From: Caulobacter segnis
GTDB taxonomy: Bacteria; Pseudomonadota; Alphaproteobacteria; Caulobacterales; Caulobacteraceae
Direction: 5' to 3'
Length of the DNA stretch: 64,000 nt
NCBI RefSeq assembly: GCF_019931575.1
Contig: NZ_CP082923.1
Location: 3,844,001-3,908,000 of the forward strand
Part shown: positions 18,178-26,052 of the stretch, piece after piece
Layout: every line of letters begins with the position of its first letter
How positions within the stretch are numbered: position 1 is the first letter of the stretch
Notes under the pieces: generated by a model
Databases searched by the model: none
Told to the model about the DNA's origin: nothing
The model's input: the letters and a program-made list of their open reading frames with translations, nothing else
Program-made: the position numbers and the translations under genes

Positions 18178-19305
18178 TTACCTGGAAGGCGCCGCCCGCA
18201 GCGCCGCCGCCACCGCCTCGCGCAGCGGCTTGGGCTTGTAGTTGTCATCGTACAGCGTCGGCCGCTTGGGCAGCTTGTCCTCGCGCAGCCACTGGTTCTG
18301 CAGCCACGAGTACTTGTCGACCATGCCCCAGGCCAGGACCTCCTTGGTCTGCCTGTAGCTCAGCATCTGGTCGAGGAACGCCTTGGCGTAAGCGGCGACC
18401 TCGGCGTCGCGCGGGCCGAAGGCGGCGGGCAGGCCCTTGTCGTGGACGTCGAACTCGGTGACCAGCAGGTCGTAGCCCATGCCGGTGACGTCGTTCAGGA
18501 ACGCCGTCCAGTCCTTCGCCTGCGGCTTGCCGAAGCCGGTGAAACTGTCCGCGTTCTCGGCCCCGATGTGGCTCTGGATCCCGAGGGCGTCGACCGGCGT
18601 CCCGCGCTTCTTGAAGCCCTCCAGCAGCTTCAGCACGCCGTAGCGGTGCTTCTCGTTGCCGGCCTCCTGGCTCATGTAGTCGTTATAGACCAGCCGGGCC
18701 TTGGGCGCGGCCTCGCGGGCGACGTGGAAGGACAGGTCCAGCACCTGCTCCTGGCCCATGGCGTCGGAAAAGATCGTGCGGCGGATCGAGCCGTCCTTGG
18801 GATCCACGGTCTCGTTGACCACGTCCCACGAGATCATCTGCGGATAGTGGGCGCAGACCGTACGGATGTGCTCGGTCAGCATTTTCGCCACCGCATCGGC
18901 GGGCTTGGGGCCGAAGTCGTAGTGCTGCAGCCACTGGGGGAACCACTGCGGGTGATGCCACAGCAGGGTGTGGCCGCGCAGGGCCTGGCCGTTGGCCTTG
19001 GCGAAGGCGGCGATGCGGTCGGCGCGTTCGAACTGGAAGGGCGTCGGCCCGCCCTGGCGAACCACGTACCATTTCAGCTCGTTCTCCGGCACCAGCACGC
19101 CGCACTCGCGGGCCAGGATGGCGCGGTACTTCGGGTCCTCGAACGAGCCGGTCAGCGAGCCCTTCGGTCCCGCCCCGACGGCGCTGCCGAAATAGAGGCC
19201 CTTGGCCTTGGCGAGGTCGCGCAGCGGGGTCTCGTCAGCGTGGGCGGCGCCGGCGAAGGCCGTGGCGGCGCCGGCGAGCATCAGGTCTCGACGGGAAAGG
19301 CTCAT
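18178..19305 (-). CDS. GH10 endo-beta-1,4-xylanase
   Basis: A 375-residue xylanase. The N-terminus is Tat-like (MSLSRRDLMLAGAATAFAGA). The GH10 core contains GHTLLWHHPQWFPQWL, the acid/base Glu165 in ISWDVVNETV, LVYNDYMSQEAG, GIQSHIGAE and the nucleophile Glu284 in LLVTEFDVHDKG. It is of normal length and has no carbohydrate-binding module. It cuts the xylan main chain to oligosaccharides for the adjacent TonB receptor. ATG 19305 is the true start; the longer frame reads back through the receptor gene. Confidence 0.95.
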   Translation of the reverse strand: MSLSRRDLMLAGAATAFAGAAHADETPLRDLAKAKGLYFGSAVGAGPKGSLTGSFEDPKYRAILARECGVLVPENELKWYVVRQGGPTPFQFERADRIAAFAKANGQALRGHTLLWHHPQWFPQWLQHYDFGPKPADAVAKMLTEHIRTVCAHYPQMISWDVVNETVDPKDGSIRRTIFSDAMGQEQVLDLSFHVAREAAPKARLVYNDYMSQEAGNEKHRYGVLKLLEGFKKRGTPVDALGIQSHIGAENADSFTGFGKPQAKDWTAFLNDVTGMGYDLLVTEFDVHDKGLPAAFGPRDAEVAAYAKAFLDQMLSYRQTKEVLAWGMVDKYSWLQNQWLREDKLPKRPTLYDDNYKPKPLREAVAAALRAAPSR

Positions 19306-19323
19306 GTCGGGCTCCAGGAAAGA

Positions 19324-19393
19324 CGCGCATCGTTTGGAGGGCGATGCGCGCGAGGCCTTCCCGCTCACGAGGTGAGCGGACAGGAAGGCCTCG
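19324..19393. other. Two tandem hairpins in the GH10 leader
   Basis: Hairpin 1: perfect CGCGCATCG/CGATGCGCG arms (19324-19350). Hairpin 2: an 18-bp stem (CGAGGCCTTC + CCGCTCAC arms) with a 4-base bulge (19351-19393). Together with the terminator just beyond, they form three stacked stems between the TonB receptor stop and the xylanase start. Confidence 0.75.
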
Positions 19394-19397
19394 ATCA

Positions 19398-19426
19398 CCA
19401 AAAAGAAGCCTGCGCATCGCGCAGGC
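19398..19426 (-). terminator. Rho-independent terminator after the TonB receptor
   Basis: On the minus strand GCCTGCGC-GAT-GCGCAGGC is followed by TTCTTTTTGG. It lies about 125 bp 3' of the receptor stop and 100 bp 5' of the xylanase start, so read-through would be needed for co-expression. Confidence 0.75.
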
Positions 19427-19550
19427 TCGGTAGTCGGCAGGCGTAACCGAGCCTCGTCGTCCCACAGGCCCCAACGACAGGGGAGACGAAACCCATCCGC
19501 GACCGCCGCCGGCCCCGGGGCGAAGGCCCCGGACCGGCGACGCCCGGACC

Positions 19551-22500
19551 CTAGAAGCTGGCGCGCAGGACCAGCGTGTAGCGGCGGTCGTTCACGAACC
19601 AGGAACGGCCGGTCTTGAGCAGGTTGCTGTCGAGGATCTGCGTGGTCCGCGTCGTCTCGTTCAGCAGGTTCACGCCCTGGACGCCGACCTTCACGGTCGG
19701 ATTGACGGTGTAGAAGAACGAGCCGTCCAGCTGACCGGTCGCCTCGTTCATGATCGGCGCGTACGGGATGATCACGTCGCGGACGGTCAGCAGGAAGTCC
19801 GAGCGCCAGTTGTAGGCCAGGCGCGCCGAGATCTTCTTCTTCTCGTAGATGATCGCGAAGTTGGCGTTGTGCTTGGACAGGCCCTGCAGCGGCAGCTTGC
19901 TGGTGTCGACGGTCGTCACGCGGCCGGCGGCCACGTCGGGATCGGTCGCCGACAGCGTGCTCTGCGGGACGCCCGAGCTTTCGATATAGCTGTAGTTGGC
20001 GTTGATGCCGAGGCCGTCCAGCGGTTTGGGCAGGAAGTCGTAGAACTGCTGGTAGCCGACCTCGAAGCCCTTGACCGTCGCCTTCTTGTCCGAGTTGCCG
20101 GGCGTGGTGACCAGCACGTCGAAAGTGGCGCCGTTGTTGGTGAACGGCACGCGGGCGGTCGAGTTGAAGGCGACGTCCGTCAGCTGCTTCCAGAAGGCCG
20201 CGACCGTGACCGAGCCGACGGGGGCGAAGTACCATTCGACCGAGGCGTCGATGTTCTTGGACTGGGTCGGCTTCAGGAAGGGATTGCCGACGGTCACATT
20301 GCCGGTGGGCTGGCCGTTGGTGATGCCGTCGTTGTTCGTGTTGAGCGCCAGGTTGTAGTAGTTGCGCGTCAGGCCGATGTCGGGCGGCGTGATCGTCTTG
20401 GACAGGCCGACGCGATACTGCACGCCGTGCGGCGCCATGACCTTCAGGTTGAAGCTGGGCAGCCAGTACTCGAACGAGGCCTTGGCCGTGGTCGGCACCG
20501 TGGCGCCGTTCTGCCACGCGCGGGCCGCGGCGCGAACCTGGGGCGTCAGCGAGCAGAACGACGAGGCGACGAACGGCTGCTTGGGCTCCGGCAGGGCCTG
20601 CCAGTCGGCGAAGGCCTTGGCGCAGTCGCCGTCGGTCGACAGGCTGGTCGAGATCGGGAACGCCAGGAAGCCCGTGCTCTCGCGGTTGGTCTTGGTGTAG
20701 CGCAGGCCAATATTGCCGCTGACCCGGTAGTCGCCGACGTCGCCCTTGAAGCGCGTCATCAGATAGGCCGACTTGGTCTTCTCGTTGACCGGGTTGATTT
20801 CCTGCGGGCGGAACGGCGTGCCGGCGGTGACGCCGCAGCGCTGCGCCAGCGGCACCCAGTTCTGCGGGCAGCCGCCCGACAGGCGATCGCGCCACTCGTC
20901 GCCCACCGACATGATGAACTGCGAGGCGGCCACGTAGTTGTCGGCCAGGTTCTGCGAGTAGAACAGGCGGGGCTGGCCGCCGGTCGGCGCGCCGGTGGCG
21001 CCGCGCATGAAGTTGTCGAACGCGAAGGTCTCGGCCACGCCGACGCTGCTGGTCCCGCCGCCGGTGGTCGGGCTGCCGTTGATCGGGTCGTCCATCCAGA
21101 CCGGACCGCCGCTGCCCCAGATTTCCGAGACCACGCCCCAGTTGTAGGCCGAGAAGCGGGTGGTCTGGTCACGCTCGGACCAGCGCACGCCGGCCTTCAC
21201 AGAGTCGAACCAGGTGTCGTCGTTGAACTTGTACTCGACGTCGAACTTGACCGCGTCCTCGGTGCCTTCCGACTGCTCGATGTGGTCCATCGCCGAGCGC
21301 CAGAAGTTGTTGTACGGGTCGCTGAAGCTGGCGTGTGAACCGCGCAGGTAGGACGTGCAGTTGGCGTTGAACGGCGCGCAGGTCGAGATCGACGAGCCGC
21401 TGGCCGGGGCCGTGAAGGCGATGTCCGGCACGTCGTTGCCGTGCAGGGTGATCGAGGCGTTCTGGAACGTCGAGCCCCACAGACCCATGCTGATGGCGTC
21501 GACCTTGGAGTCGACGTGCTGGGCGTCGAACAGCAGGCCCCAGTGTTCGTTCGGCGTCCATTTGAAGTTGAAGCCGTAGTCCGTGGTCAGATTGACCTGG
21601 TTCTCGTCGCGGCGGACGTTGTTCGACTGCAGGCCGTTGATCGGCGTGCGCGGGTCCGAACCCGTCTGGTCGGCGCGCCAGCCCGTGCTGCCGGTGATGA
21701 CGCCGTTGGTGAAGACGCCGCTGTCGTCGAAGGTGAACGAGGTGCCGTCGATCGGACGCGAGTCGCCATTGCCGGCGACGTTGTCGGTGGCGATTTCCAC
21801 CGCGTGCTCGGTCCACTTGGTCCGCGACTTCGAGCGCAGGTACTGGAACGCGGCCTGCATCGAGCCGTCGGTGCTCTTCCACTGCACGGCGGCCGCCTGG
21901 CCCTCGCGCTTGCGGTCGTTGGTGGTCGAGCGGAACGCCGCGCCGCGCGGGAACCACACGCCCTTGCCGGCCACGCCGCAGTCGGCCACGGCGACGCCCA
22001 GGTTGGTGCGGCAGCCGAAGTTCGACACCTGGATGGCGTCGCTGCGGCTGGCCAGGCGCGAGCTGACGAAGCTGCCCAGGATGCCGAACTCGCCGATATT
22101 GGTGTCGAAGCGGTTGCTGTAGAGCACCGAATAGGTCGGCTTCCAGGTCTTGACCATGTCGCCGTAGCTCGTCTCGACCGACAGCGACAGGATGCGCTTG
22201 TTGCTGTCGAACGGCAGGCGGGTGCGCAGGTTGACCGTGCCCGAGATGCCGCCCTCGATCAGGTCGGCCGAGGGGCTCTTGAACACGTCCACGCCGCCCA
22301 TCAGTTCCGAGGGCACGTCGGCGAAGCTGAGGATGCGGCCGTTGTTGGCCGTGAAGGTGTCGCGGCCGTTCAGCTCCGACCGGACGAAGTTCAGGCCACG
22401 GACGACCACGCCCGAGCCTTCGACCGAGAAGTGGTCGGGGTCGACGCCGGCGGCGAAACGGTTGATCGAGACGCCGGGCACGCGCTGCAGGGCTTCCGTC

Positions 22501-22769
22501 ACCGAACGGTCCGGCAGGGCGCCGATGTCCTCGGCGGTGATCGAGTCGCCGATGATCTCCGACGACTGCTTCAGCTGCTGGCTGCTCTTGAGGCTCTGCT
22601 TGATGCTGGTGACGACCACCTCGTCGACGGTGTCGTCGGCCTTGGTCTGCGCCATCGCGGGCGCGCCGATGACCAGCGCCCCCAGCGCCAACACCGAGAC
22701 CCCGTACTTCAGACTGTTGGTGATTGAATGACGTCCGCGAGTCGCGGACGGCCTGCTGGCCGTGCCCAT
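19551..22769 (-). CDS. TonB-dependent outer-membrane receptor (xylan oligosaccharide type)
   Basis: 1072 residues. A signal peptide (SVLALGALVIGAPAMAQ) precedes a TonB box (DEVVVTS), a plug with DIGALPDRSVTEALQRVPGV and GVVVRGLNFVRSELNGRD, and a long 22-strand barrel ending in the terminal strand YTLVLRASF. The size and the plug type are those of the carbohydrate-linked receptors abundant in Caulobacterales and Xanthomonas. A strong site (GGAGGTGGACTA) precedes ATG 22769, and a XylR-like operator lies 35 bp further up. With GH10 and GH43 downstream, import of (glucurono)xylo-oligosaccharides is the likely role. Confidence 0.92.
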   Translation of the reverse strand: MGTASRPSATRGRHSITNSLKYGVSVLALGALVIGAPAMAQTKADDTVDEVVVTSIKQSLKSSQQLKQSSEIIGDSITAEDIGALPDRSVTEALQRVPGVSINRFAAGVDPDHFSVEGSGVVVRGLNFVRSELNGRDTFTANNGRILSFADVPSELMGGVDVFKSPSADLIEGGISGTVNLRTRLPFDSNKRILSLSVETSYGDMVKTWKPTYSVLYSNRFDTNIGEFGILGSFVSSRLASRSDAIQVSNFGCRTNLGVAVADCGVAGKGVWFPRGAAFRSTTNDRKREGQAAAVQWKSTDGSMQAAFQYLRSKSRTKWTEHAVEIATDNVAGNGDSRPIDGTSFTFDDSGVFTNGVITGSTGWRADQTGSDPRTPINGLQSNNVRRDENQVNLTTDYGFNFKWTPNEHWGLLFDAQHVDSKVDAISMGLWGSTFQNASITLHGNDVPDIAFTAPASGSSISTCAPFNANCTSYLRGSHASFSDPYNNFWRSAMDHIEQSEGTEDAVKFDVEYKFNDDTWFDSVKAGVRWSERDQTTRFSAYNWGVVSEIWGSGGPVWMDDPINGSPTTGGGTSSVGVAETFAFDNFMRGATGAPTGGQPRLFYSQNLADNYVAASQFIMSVGDEWRDRLSGGCPQNWVPLAQRCGVTAGTPFRPQEINPVNEKTKSAYLMTRFKGDVGDYRVSGNIGLRYTKTNRESTGFLAFPISTSLSTDGDCAKAFADWQALPEPKQPFVASSFCSLTPQVRAAARAWQNGATVPTTAKASFEYWLPSFNLKVMAPHGVQYRVGLSKTITPPDIGLTRNYYNLALNTNNDGITNGQPTGNVTVGNPFLKPTQSKNIDASVEWYFAPVGSVTVAAFWKQLTDVAFNSTARVPFTNNGATFDVLVTTPGNSDKKATVKGFEVGYQQFYDFLPKPLDGLGINANYSYIESSGVPQSTLSATDPDVAAGRVTTVDTSKLPLQGLSKHNANFAIIYEKKKISARLAYNWRSDFLLTVRDVIIPYAPIMNEATGQLDGSFFYTVNPTVKVGVQGVNLLNETTRTTQILDSNLLKTGRSWFVNDRRYTLVLRASF

Positions 22770-22803
22770 TAGTCCACCTCCCCGTTATATCGTTGTGGCA
22801 GCA

Positions 22804-22817
22804 AGTTAGCGCTACCA
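22804..22817 (-). promoter_or_regulatory. XylR/LacI-type operator candidate
   Basis: On the minus strand TGGTAGCGCTAACT, one base from TGGTAGCGCTAACA. It sits 35-48 bp upstream of the receptor ATG, a position suited to repression. Confidence 0.6.
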
Positions 22818-22915
22818 TTGGTCAATGTTACCGTGACCATTGTTGTCAGATCACATGACAGACCACTGGTCGTCAAGCGTTGTCAGAAACGCCCGGTTCG
22901 TTTAGCCATGGGGAA

Positions 22916-22929
22916 TGGGATCGCTACCA
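22916..22929 (-). promoter_or_regulatory. LacI-type operator candidate, divergent
   Basis: TGGTAGCGATCCCA on the minus strand, a pseudo-palindrome TGGnAnCGnTnCCA. It lies on the halogenase side of the divergent region. Confidence 0.45.
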
Positions 22930-23144
22930 TTTTGGGTAGAGGCGCCCCGTAACACACGGGAATACCGCCATTACCGCGACCTGGTCGCCTCCCTATCCGT
23001 GGTCTGGCCACGCGAACCGGATCTCAAGGTCCGGCTTAAGAAGAAACGATGACAACGACAGACAGCGTTGTCAATTTTAACCTTGCTCCGACCGGGTCAT
23101 CTAGCGAGAGGCCTGACCGGAAATGGGTTTCGGGGGAGGAAGCC

Positions 23145-23252
23145 ATGACGGACATCAACGTCCGCGCGAGTCGAGGGCCCGGGTCCGGAGAGCGCGCCGA
23201 AATGTCGCACCCTTCCCTCGGCGACGCCGCCGATCCTAAGCTCTGTCCATGA
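23145..23252 (+). CDS. Short upstream ORF overlapping halogenase 1 (possible coupling peptide)
   Basis: A 35-codon frame beginning ATG 23145 with an excellent ribosome site (GGGGGAGGAAGCC). It ends in TGA at 23250-23252, overlapping the halogenase ATG (ATGA). The halogenase start itself has no good ribosome site. The peptide (MTDINVRASRGPGSG...) has no recognisable fold. This arrangement suggests translational coupling; it is inferred, and the peptide may not be functional in itself. Confidence 0.45.
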   Translation: MTDINVRASRGPGSGERAEMSHPSLGDAADPKLCP

Positions 23253-24781
23253 GCCCCATCCGAAAGATCGTCATCGTCGGCGGCGGCACGGCCGGCTGGA
23301 TGACCGCCGCCGGCCTGTCGGCCGTGCTGAAGGGCCTGCCCGTCGCCATCGACCTGGTCGAGTCGGCCGAGATCGGCACGGTCGGGGTCGGCGAGGCCAC
23401 GGTCCCGCACATCCGCAACTACAACGCCCGCCTCGGCCTCGACGAAGCCGACTTCATGAAGAAGACCCAGGCGACCTACAAGCTGGGCATCGAGTTCCGC
23501 GACTGGGGCCGCAAGGGCGAGCGGTACGTCCACCCGTTCGGCGCCTTCGGCCACCCGATCGGCGGCATCCCGTTCCACCAGCACTGGCTGCGGGCCCGCC
23601 AACGCGGCCCAAATGGGGAGCAAGGGGCCGACGCCATCACCGCCTACAGCCTGCCGATCATGGCCGGCTTCGCGGGCAAGTTCGCCCCGCCCTCGCCCGA
23701 CCCGCGCTCGCTGGGCTCGACCTTCAACTACGCCTACCAGTTCGACGCAGGGCTCTACGCCCTCTACCTGAGGGCCTATGCCGAGGCGCGCGGGGTCGTC
23801 CGCACCGAAGGCAAGATCGCCAGCGTCCAGCAGCGCCCCGACGACGGCTTCGTCACCGGCGTGACCCTGGAGAGCGGCCAGGCGATCGAGGGCGACCTGT
23901 TCATCGACTGCTCGGGGTTCCGAGGGCTGCTGATCGAGCAGGCGCTGCACGCCGGCTACGAGGACTGGACCCGCTGGCTGCCCTGCGACCGCGCCGCCGC
24001 CGTCCCTTGCGACTCCGTCGAGCCCGCCACGCCCCTGACCCGCGCCACATCCGACCAGTGCGGCTGGCGCTGGCGCATCCCGCTGCAGCACCGCGTGGGC
24101 AACGGCTATGTCTACTGCTCCAGCTATATCAGCGACGACGAGGCCGCCCGCGTGCTGGTCGACAAGCTGGACGGCGCCCCGCAGCAGGACCCGCGCTTCC
24201 TGCGGTTCGTCACCGGCCGGCGCAAGAAGCAGTGGTTCAAGAACGTCGTGGCCATCGGCCTGTCGTCCGGCTTCCTGGAGCCGCTGGAGAGCACCTCGAT
24301 CCACCTGATCCAGGTGGCCATCTCGACCCTGCTGGAGCTCTTCCCGCACCGGGGCTTCGAGCCCGCCGACCAGGACGAGTACAACCGGGTCATGGACCTG
24401 GAGTTCGAGCGGATCCGCGACTTCCTGGTGCTGCACTACCACGCCAACCAGCGCGGCGATTCCGACTTCTGGCGCGACCGCGCCGCCGCCCCGATCCCCG
24501 ACAGCCTGGCCGACAAGATGGCCCTGTGGCGCGAGCGCGGGGTGGTCGCCGCCTACAAGGACGGGTTCTTCAAGGAGCCGTCGTGGTTGGCCGTCTATCT
24601 GGGCCAGAACGTCGTCCCCGAGGGCTGGGACCCGCTGGTCGAGGCGATCGACCCGGCCCAGTCGGCCCGCGTCCTGGCCGAGCTGAAGACCGCCGTGGCT
24701 CGCACGGTCGAGGCCATGCCGGCCCACGAGACCTTCCTGCGCGGCTTCGCCGACGCCCGGACCTCCGGAGCCTTGGCATGA
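23249..24781 (+). CDS. Flavin-dependent tryptophan-halogenase-family protein 1
   Basis: 510 residues. FAD motif IVGGGTAGWMTAA near residue 10, TVGVGEATVPHI, the catalytic-lysine equivalent Lys78 in QATYKLGIEF, the WxWxIP signature as GWRWRIPLQHRVGNGYVY, and SSGFLEPLESTSIH with the glutamate equivalent of PrnA Glu346. All expected catalytic residues are present, so it should form HOCl or HOBr from reduced FAD and O2 and hold it on the lysine. The substrate is unknown. Relatives near TonB receptors in Brevundimonas and Xanthomonas brominate indole in vitro. It is followed by a degenerate paralogue with ATGA overlap. Confidence 0.9.
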   Translation: MSPIRKIVIVGGGTAGWMTAAGLSAVLKGLPVAIDLVESAEIGTVGVGEATVPHIRNYNARLGLDEADFMKKTQATYKLGIEFRDWGRKGERYVHPFGAFGHPIGGIPFHQHWLRARQRGPNGEQGADAITAYSLPIMAGFAGKFAPPSPDPRSLGSTFNYAYQFDAGLYALYLRAYAEARGVVRTEGKIASVQQRPDDGFVTGVTLESGQAIEGDLFIDCSGFRGLLIEQALHAGYEDWTRWLPCDRAAAVPCDSVEPATPLTRATSDQCGWRWRIPLQHRVGNGYVYCSSYISDDEAARVLVDKLDGAPQQDPRFLRFVTGRRKKQWFKNVVAIGLSSGFLEPLESTSIHLIQVAISTLLELFPHRGFEPADQDEYNRVMDLEFERIRDFLVLHYHANQRGDSDFWRDRAAAPIPDSLADKMALWRERGVVAAYKDGFFKEPSWLAVYLGQNVVPEGWDPLVEAIDPAQSARVLAELKTAVARTVEAMPAHETFLRGFADARTSGALA

Positions 24782-25872
24782 GGATCCTGATCGTCGGACG
24801 CGGCGTCGACGCCTGGATGACCGCCGCGGTGCTCGCCACCACCGCGCGCGGCGTCGCCGAGGTCGCGGTGACCGAGACCGCCCCGCCGGCCTCGGGCCAG
24901 CTGGTCGCCCTCCCCGCCTTGAGAGGCTTGCACGCCCGGCTGGGCCTGCCCGAGATCGGCAAGCCTCTGCTGGCCCTGCGCCACGGCGACGCCGTCGAGC
25001 CGTTCGGCGACACCGGCGCGCCGCTGGAGGGCCTGGCCTTCCACCACTACTGGCTGCGCGCCCGTGAAGGCGCGCCGCTGGACGCCTGGAGCCTGGCCGC
25101 CCAGGCCGCCGCGCGCGGCCGCTTCGCGCCGAGGAGCGCCGATCCCCGTTCCCCGCTGTCGACCCTGGACCACGGCCTGCTGCTGGACGGGGCGGTCTAC
25201 GCCAAGGCCCTGAGGGCCGTCGCCCTGAAGGCCGGGGCCGTGATCGTGGACGGCCGCCCCGACGCCGACCTGGTGGTCGACGCGTCCGGCGAGGCGGGCG
25301 ACGGCCCTCGCGAGGACTGGAGCGGCTGGCTGCCGGCCGGCGCGCGGCTGTCCGGCGTCGACGGCGCGGTCGCCACCTTCGCCCACGACGCGCCGCTGAA
25401 GGCCGGCCGCCGGGTTCGCGCGGTCGAGGGCAAGACCGTGGCGGTCGGCGCTGCCCTGGCCCGCCTCGGCGCGGCCGACGGCGGCGACCTGCACCTGCTG
25501 CAGACAACCGTCTCGCGCCTGGTCGCCCTGCTGCCGACCGGCCCGGCCACGATCGCCGAGTTCAACCGCCTGACCGCCCTGGCCGTCGACCGCGCGCGCG
25601 ACATGGCCATCCTGCGCTGGGGCGTGCTCGATGCGACGCCTCCCGAGCTGGCCTGGAAGCTCGCCCAGTTCGAAAGCCGGGGCCGGGTGGTGATGTACGA
25701 CGAGGAGACCTGGCCGGAGCAGGCCTGGGTGCATGCGTTCCTGGCGCGAGGGATTGTTCCGCGACGCTGGGACCCGCTGGTCGAGCGCATGCCGCTGGAG
25801 CGGACACGCGAGATGCTGGGGCGGATGCGGACGGTGATCGAGAAGACGGCGGAGGAGATGCCCGGTGTTTAG
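24778..25872 (+). CDS. Degenerate halogenase-like protein (probable pseudoenzyme)
   Basis: 364 residues, start overlapping the previous stop (ATGA). The N-terminus MRILIVGRGVDAWMTAAVLA aligns with the halogenase FAD motif but has GRGVDA instead of GGGTAG. Segments such as LHARLGLPE, GLAFHHYWLRARE and the C-terminal WVHAFLARGIVPRRWDPLVE match the neighbours. The blocks holding the catalytic lysine, WxWxIP and EPLEST are deleted or unrecognisable, making it about 145 residues shorter. The frame is intact and codon use is normal, so it is probably a maintained non-catalytic partner rather than a decaying gene. Confidence 0.75.
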   Translation: MRILIVGRGVDAWMTAAVLATTARGVAEVAVTETAPPASGQLVALPALRGLHARLGLPEIGKPLLALRHGDAVEPFGDTGAPLEGLAFHHYWLRAREGAPLDAWSLAAQAAARGRFAPRSADPRSPLSTLDHGLLLDGAVYAKALRAVALKAGAVIVDGRPDADLVVDASGEAGDGPREDWSGWLPAGARLSGVDGAVATFAHDAPLKAGRRVRAVEGKTVAVGAALARLGAADGGDLHLLQTTVSRLVALLPTGPATIAEFNRLTALAVDRARDMAILRWGVLDATPPELAWKLAQFESRGRVVMYDEETWPEQAWVHAFLARGIVPRRWDPLVERMPLERTREMLGRMRTVIEKTAEEMPGV

Positions 25873-25884
25873 ACCAAACTCCCC

Positions 25885-26024
25885 CTCCTCCCCATTAGGG
25901 GGAGGTGGATCGCCGCGCATACGCGGCGAGACGGAGGGGGTCCGCGCAGCGGTTCTGAGCCCGCAACGCCCCAAAGCCCCCTCCACCGGCGTTCGCCGGT
26001 CCCCCTCCCCCAGAGGGGGAGGAG
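25885..26024 (+). repeat. Intergenic palindromic element, copy 6
   Basis: Forward copy between the halogenase-like gene and halogenase 2. Stem 1 is TCGCCGCG/CGCGGCGA, stem 2 CCGGCG/CGCCGG: a mixed combination not seen in copies 1-5. Confidence 0.9.
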
Positions 26025-26052
26025 AGATGAACTTGAAGCATGTGAGCGTCGC

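Larger units (their letters stand above)
22770..23144. other. Regulatory intergenic region, TonB receptor / halogenase
   Basis: 375 bp with no convincing gene. It holds two LacI-type operator candidates (22804-22817 and 22916-22929), a GACCA-C-TGGTC palindrome (22861-22871), an ATTGGTCA ... TGACCATT inverted pair around 22816-22842, and repeated CGTTGTCA words. It must contain the divergent promoters of the receptor and of the halogenase operon. I could not place -35/-10 boxes with confidence. Confidence 0.6.

Noticed and set aside
18178..20895. A 905-codon minus-strand ORF
   Set aside because: The xylanase frame extended into the TonB receptor and its terminator; ATG 19305 with its signal peptide is the start.
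23049..23144. Upstream half of a 67-codon ORF before halogenase 1
   Set aside because: No ribosome site at 23049; the internal ATG 23145 has a strong one, so only the shorter ORF is reported.
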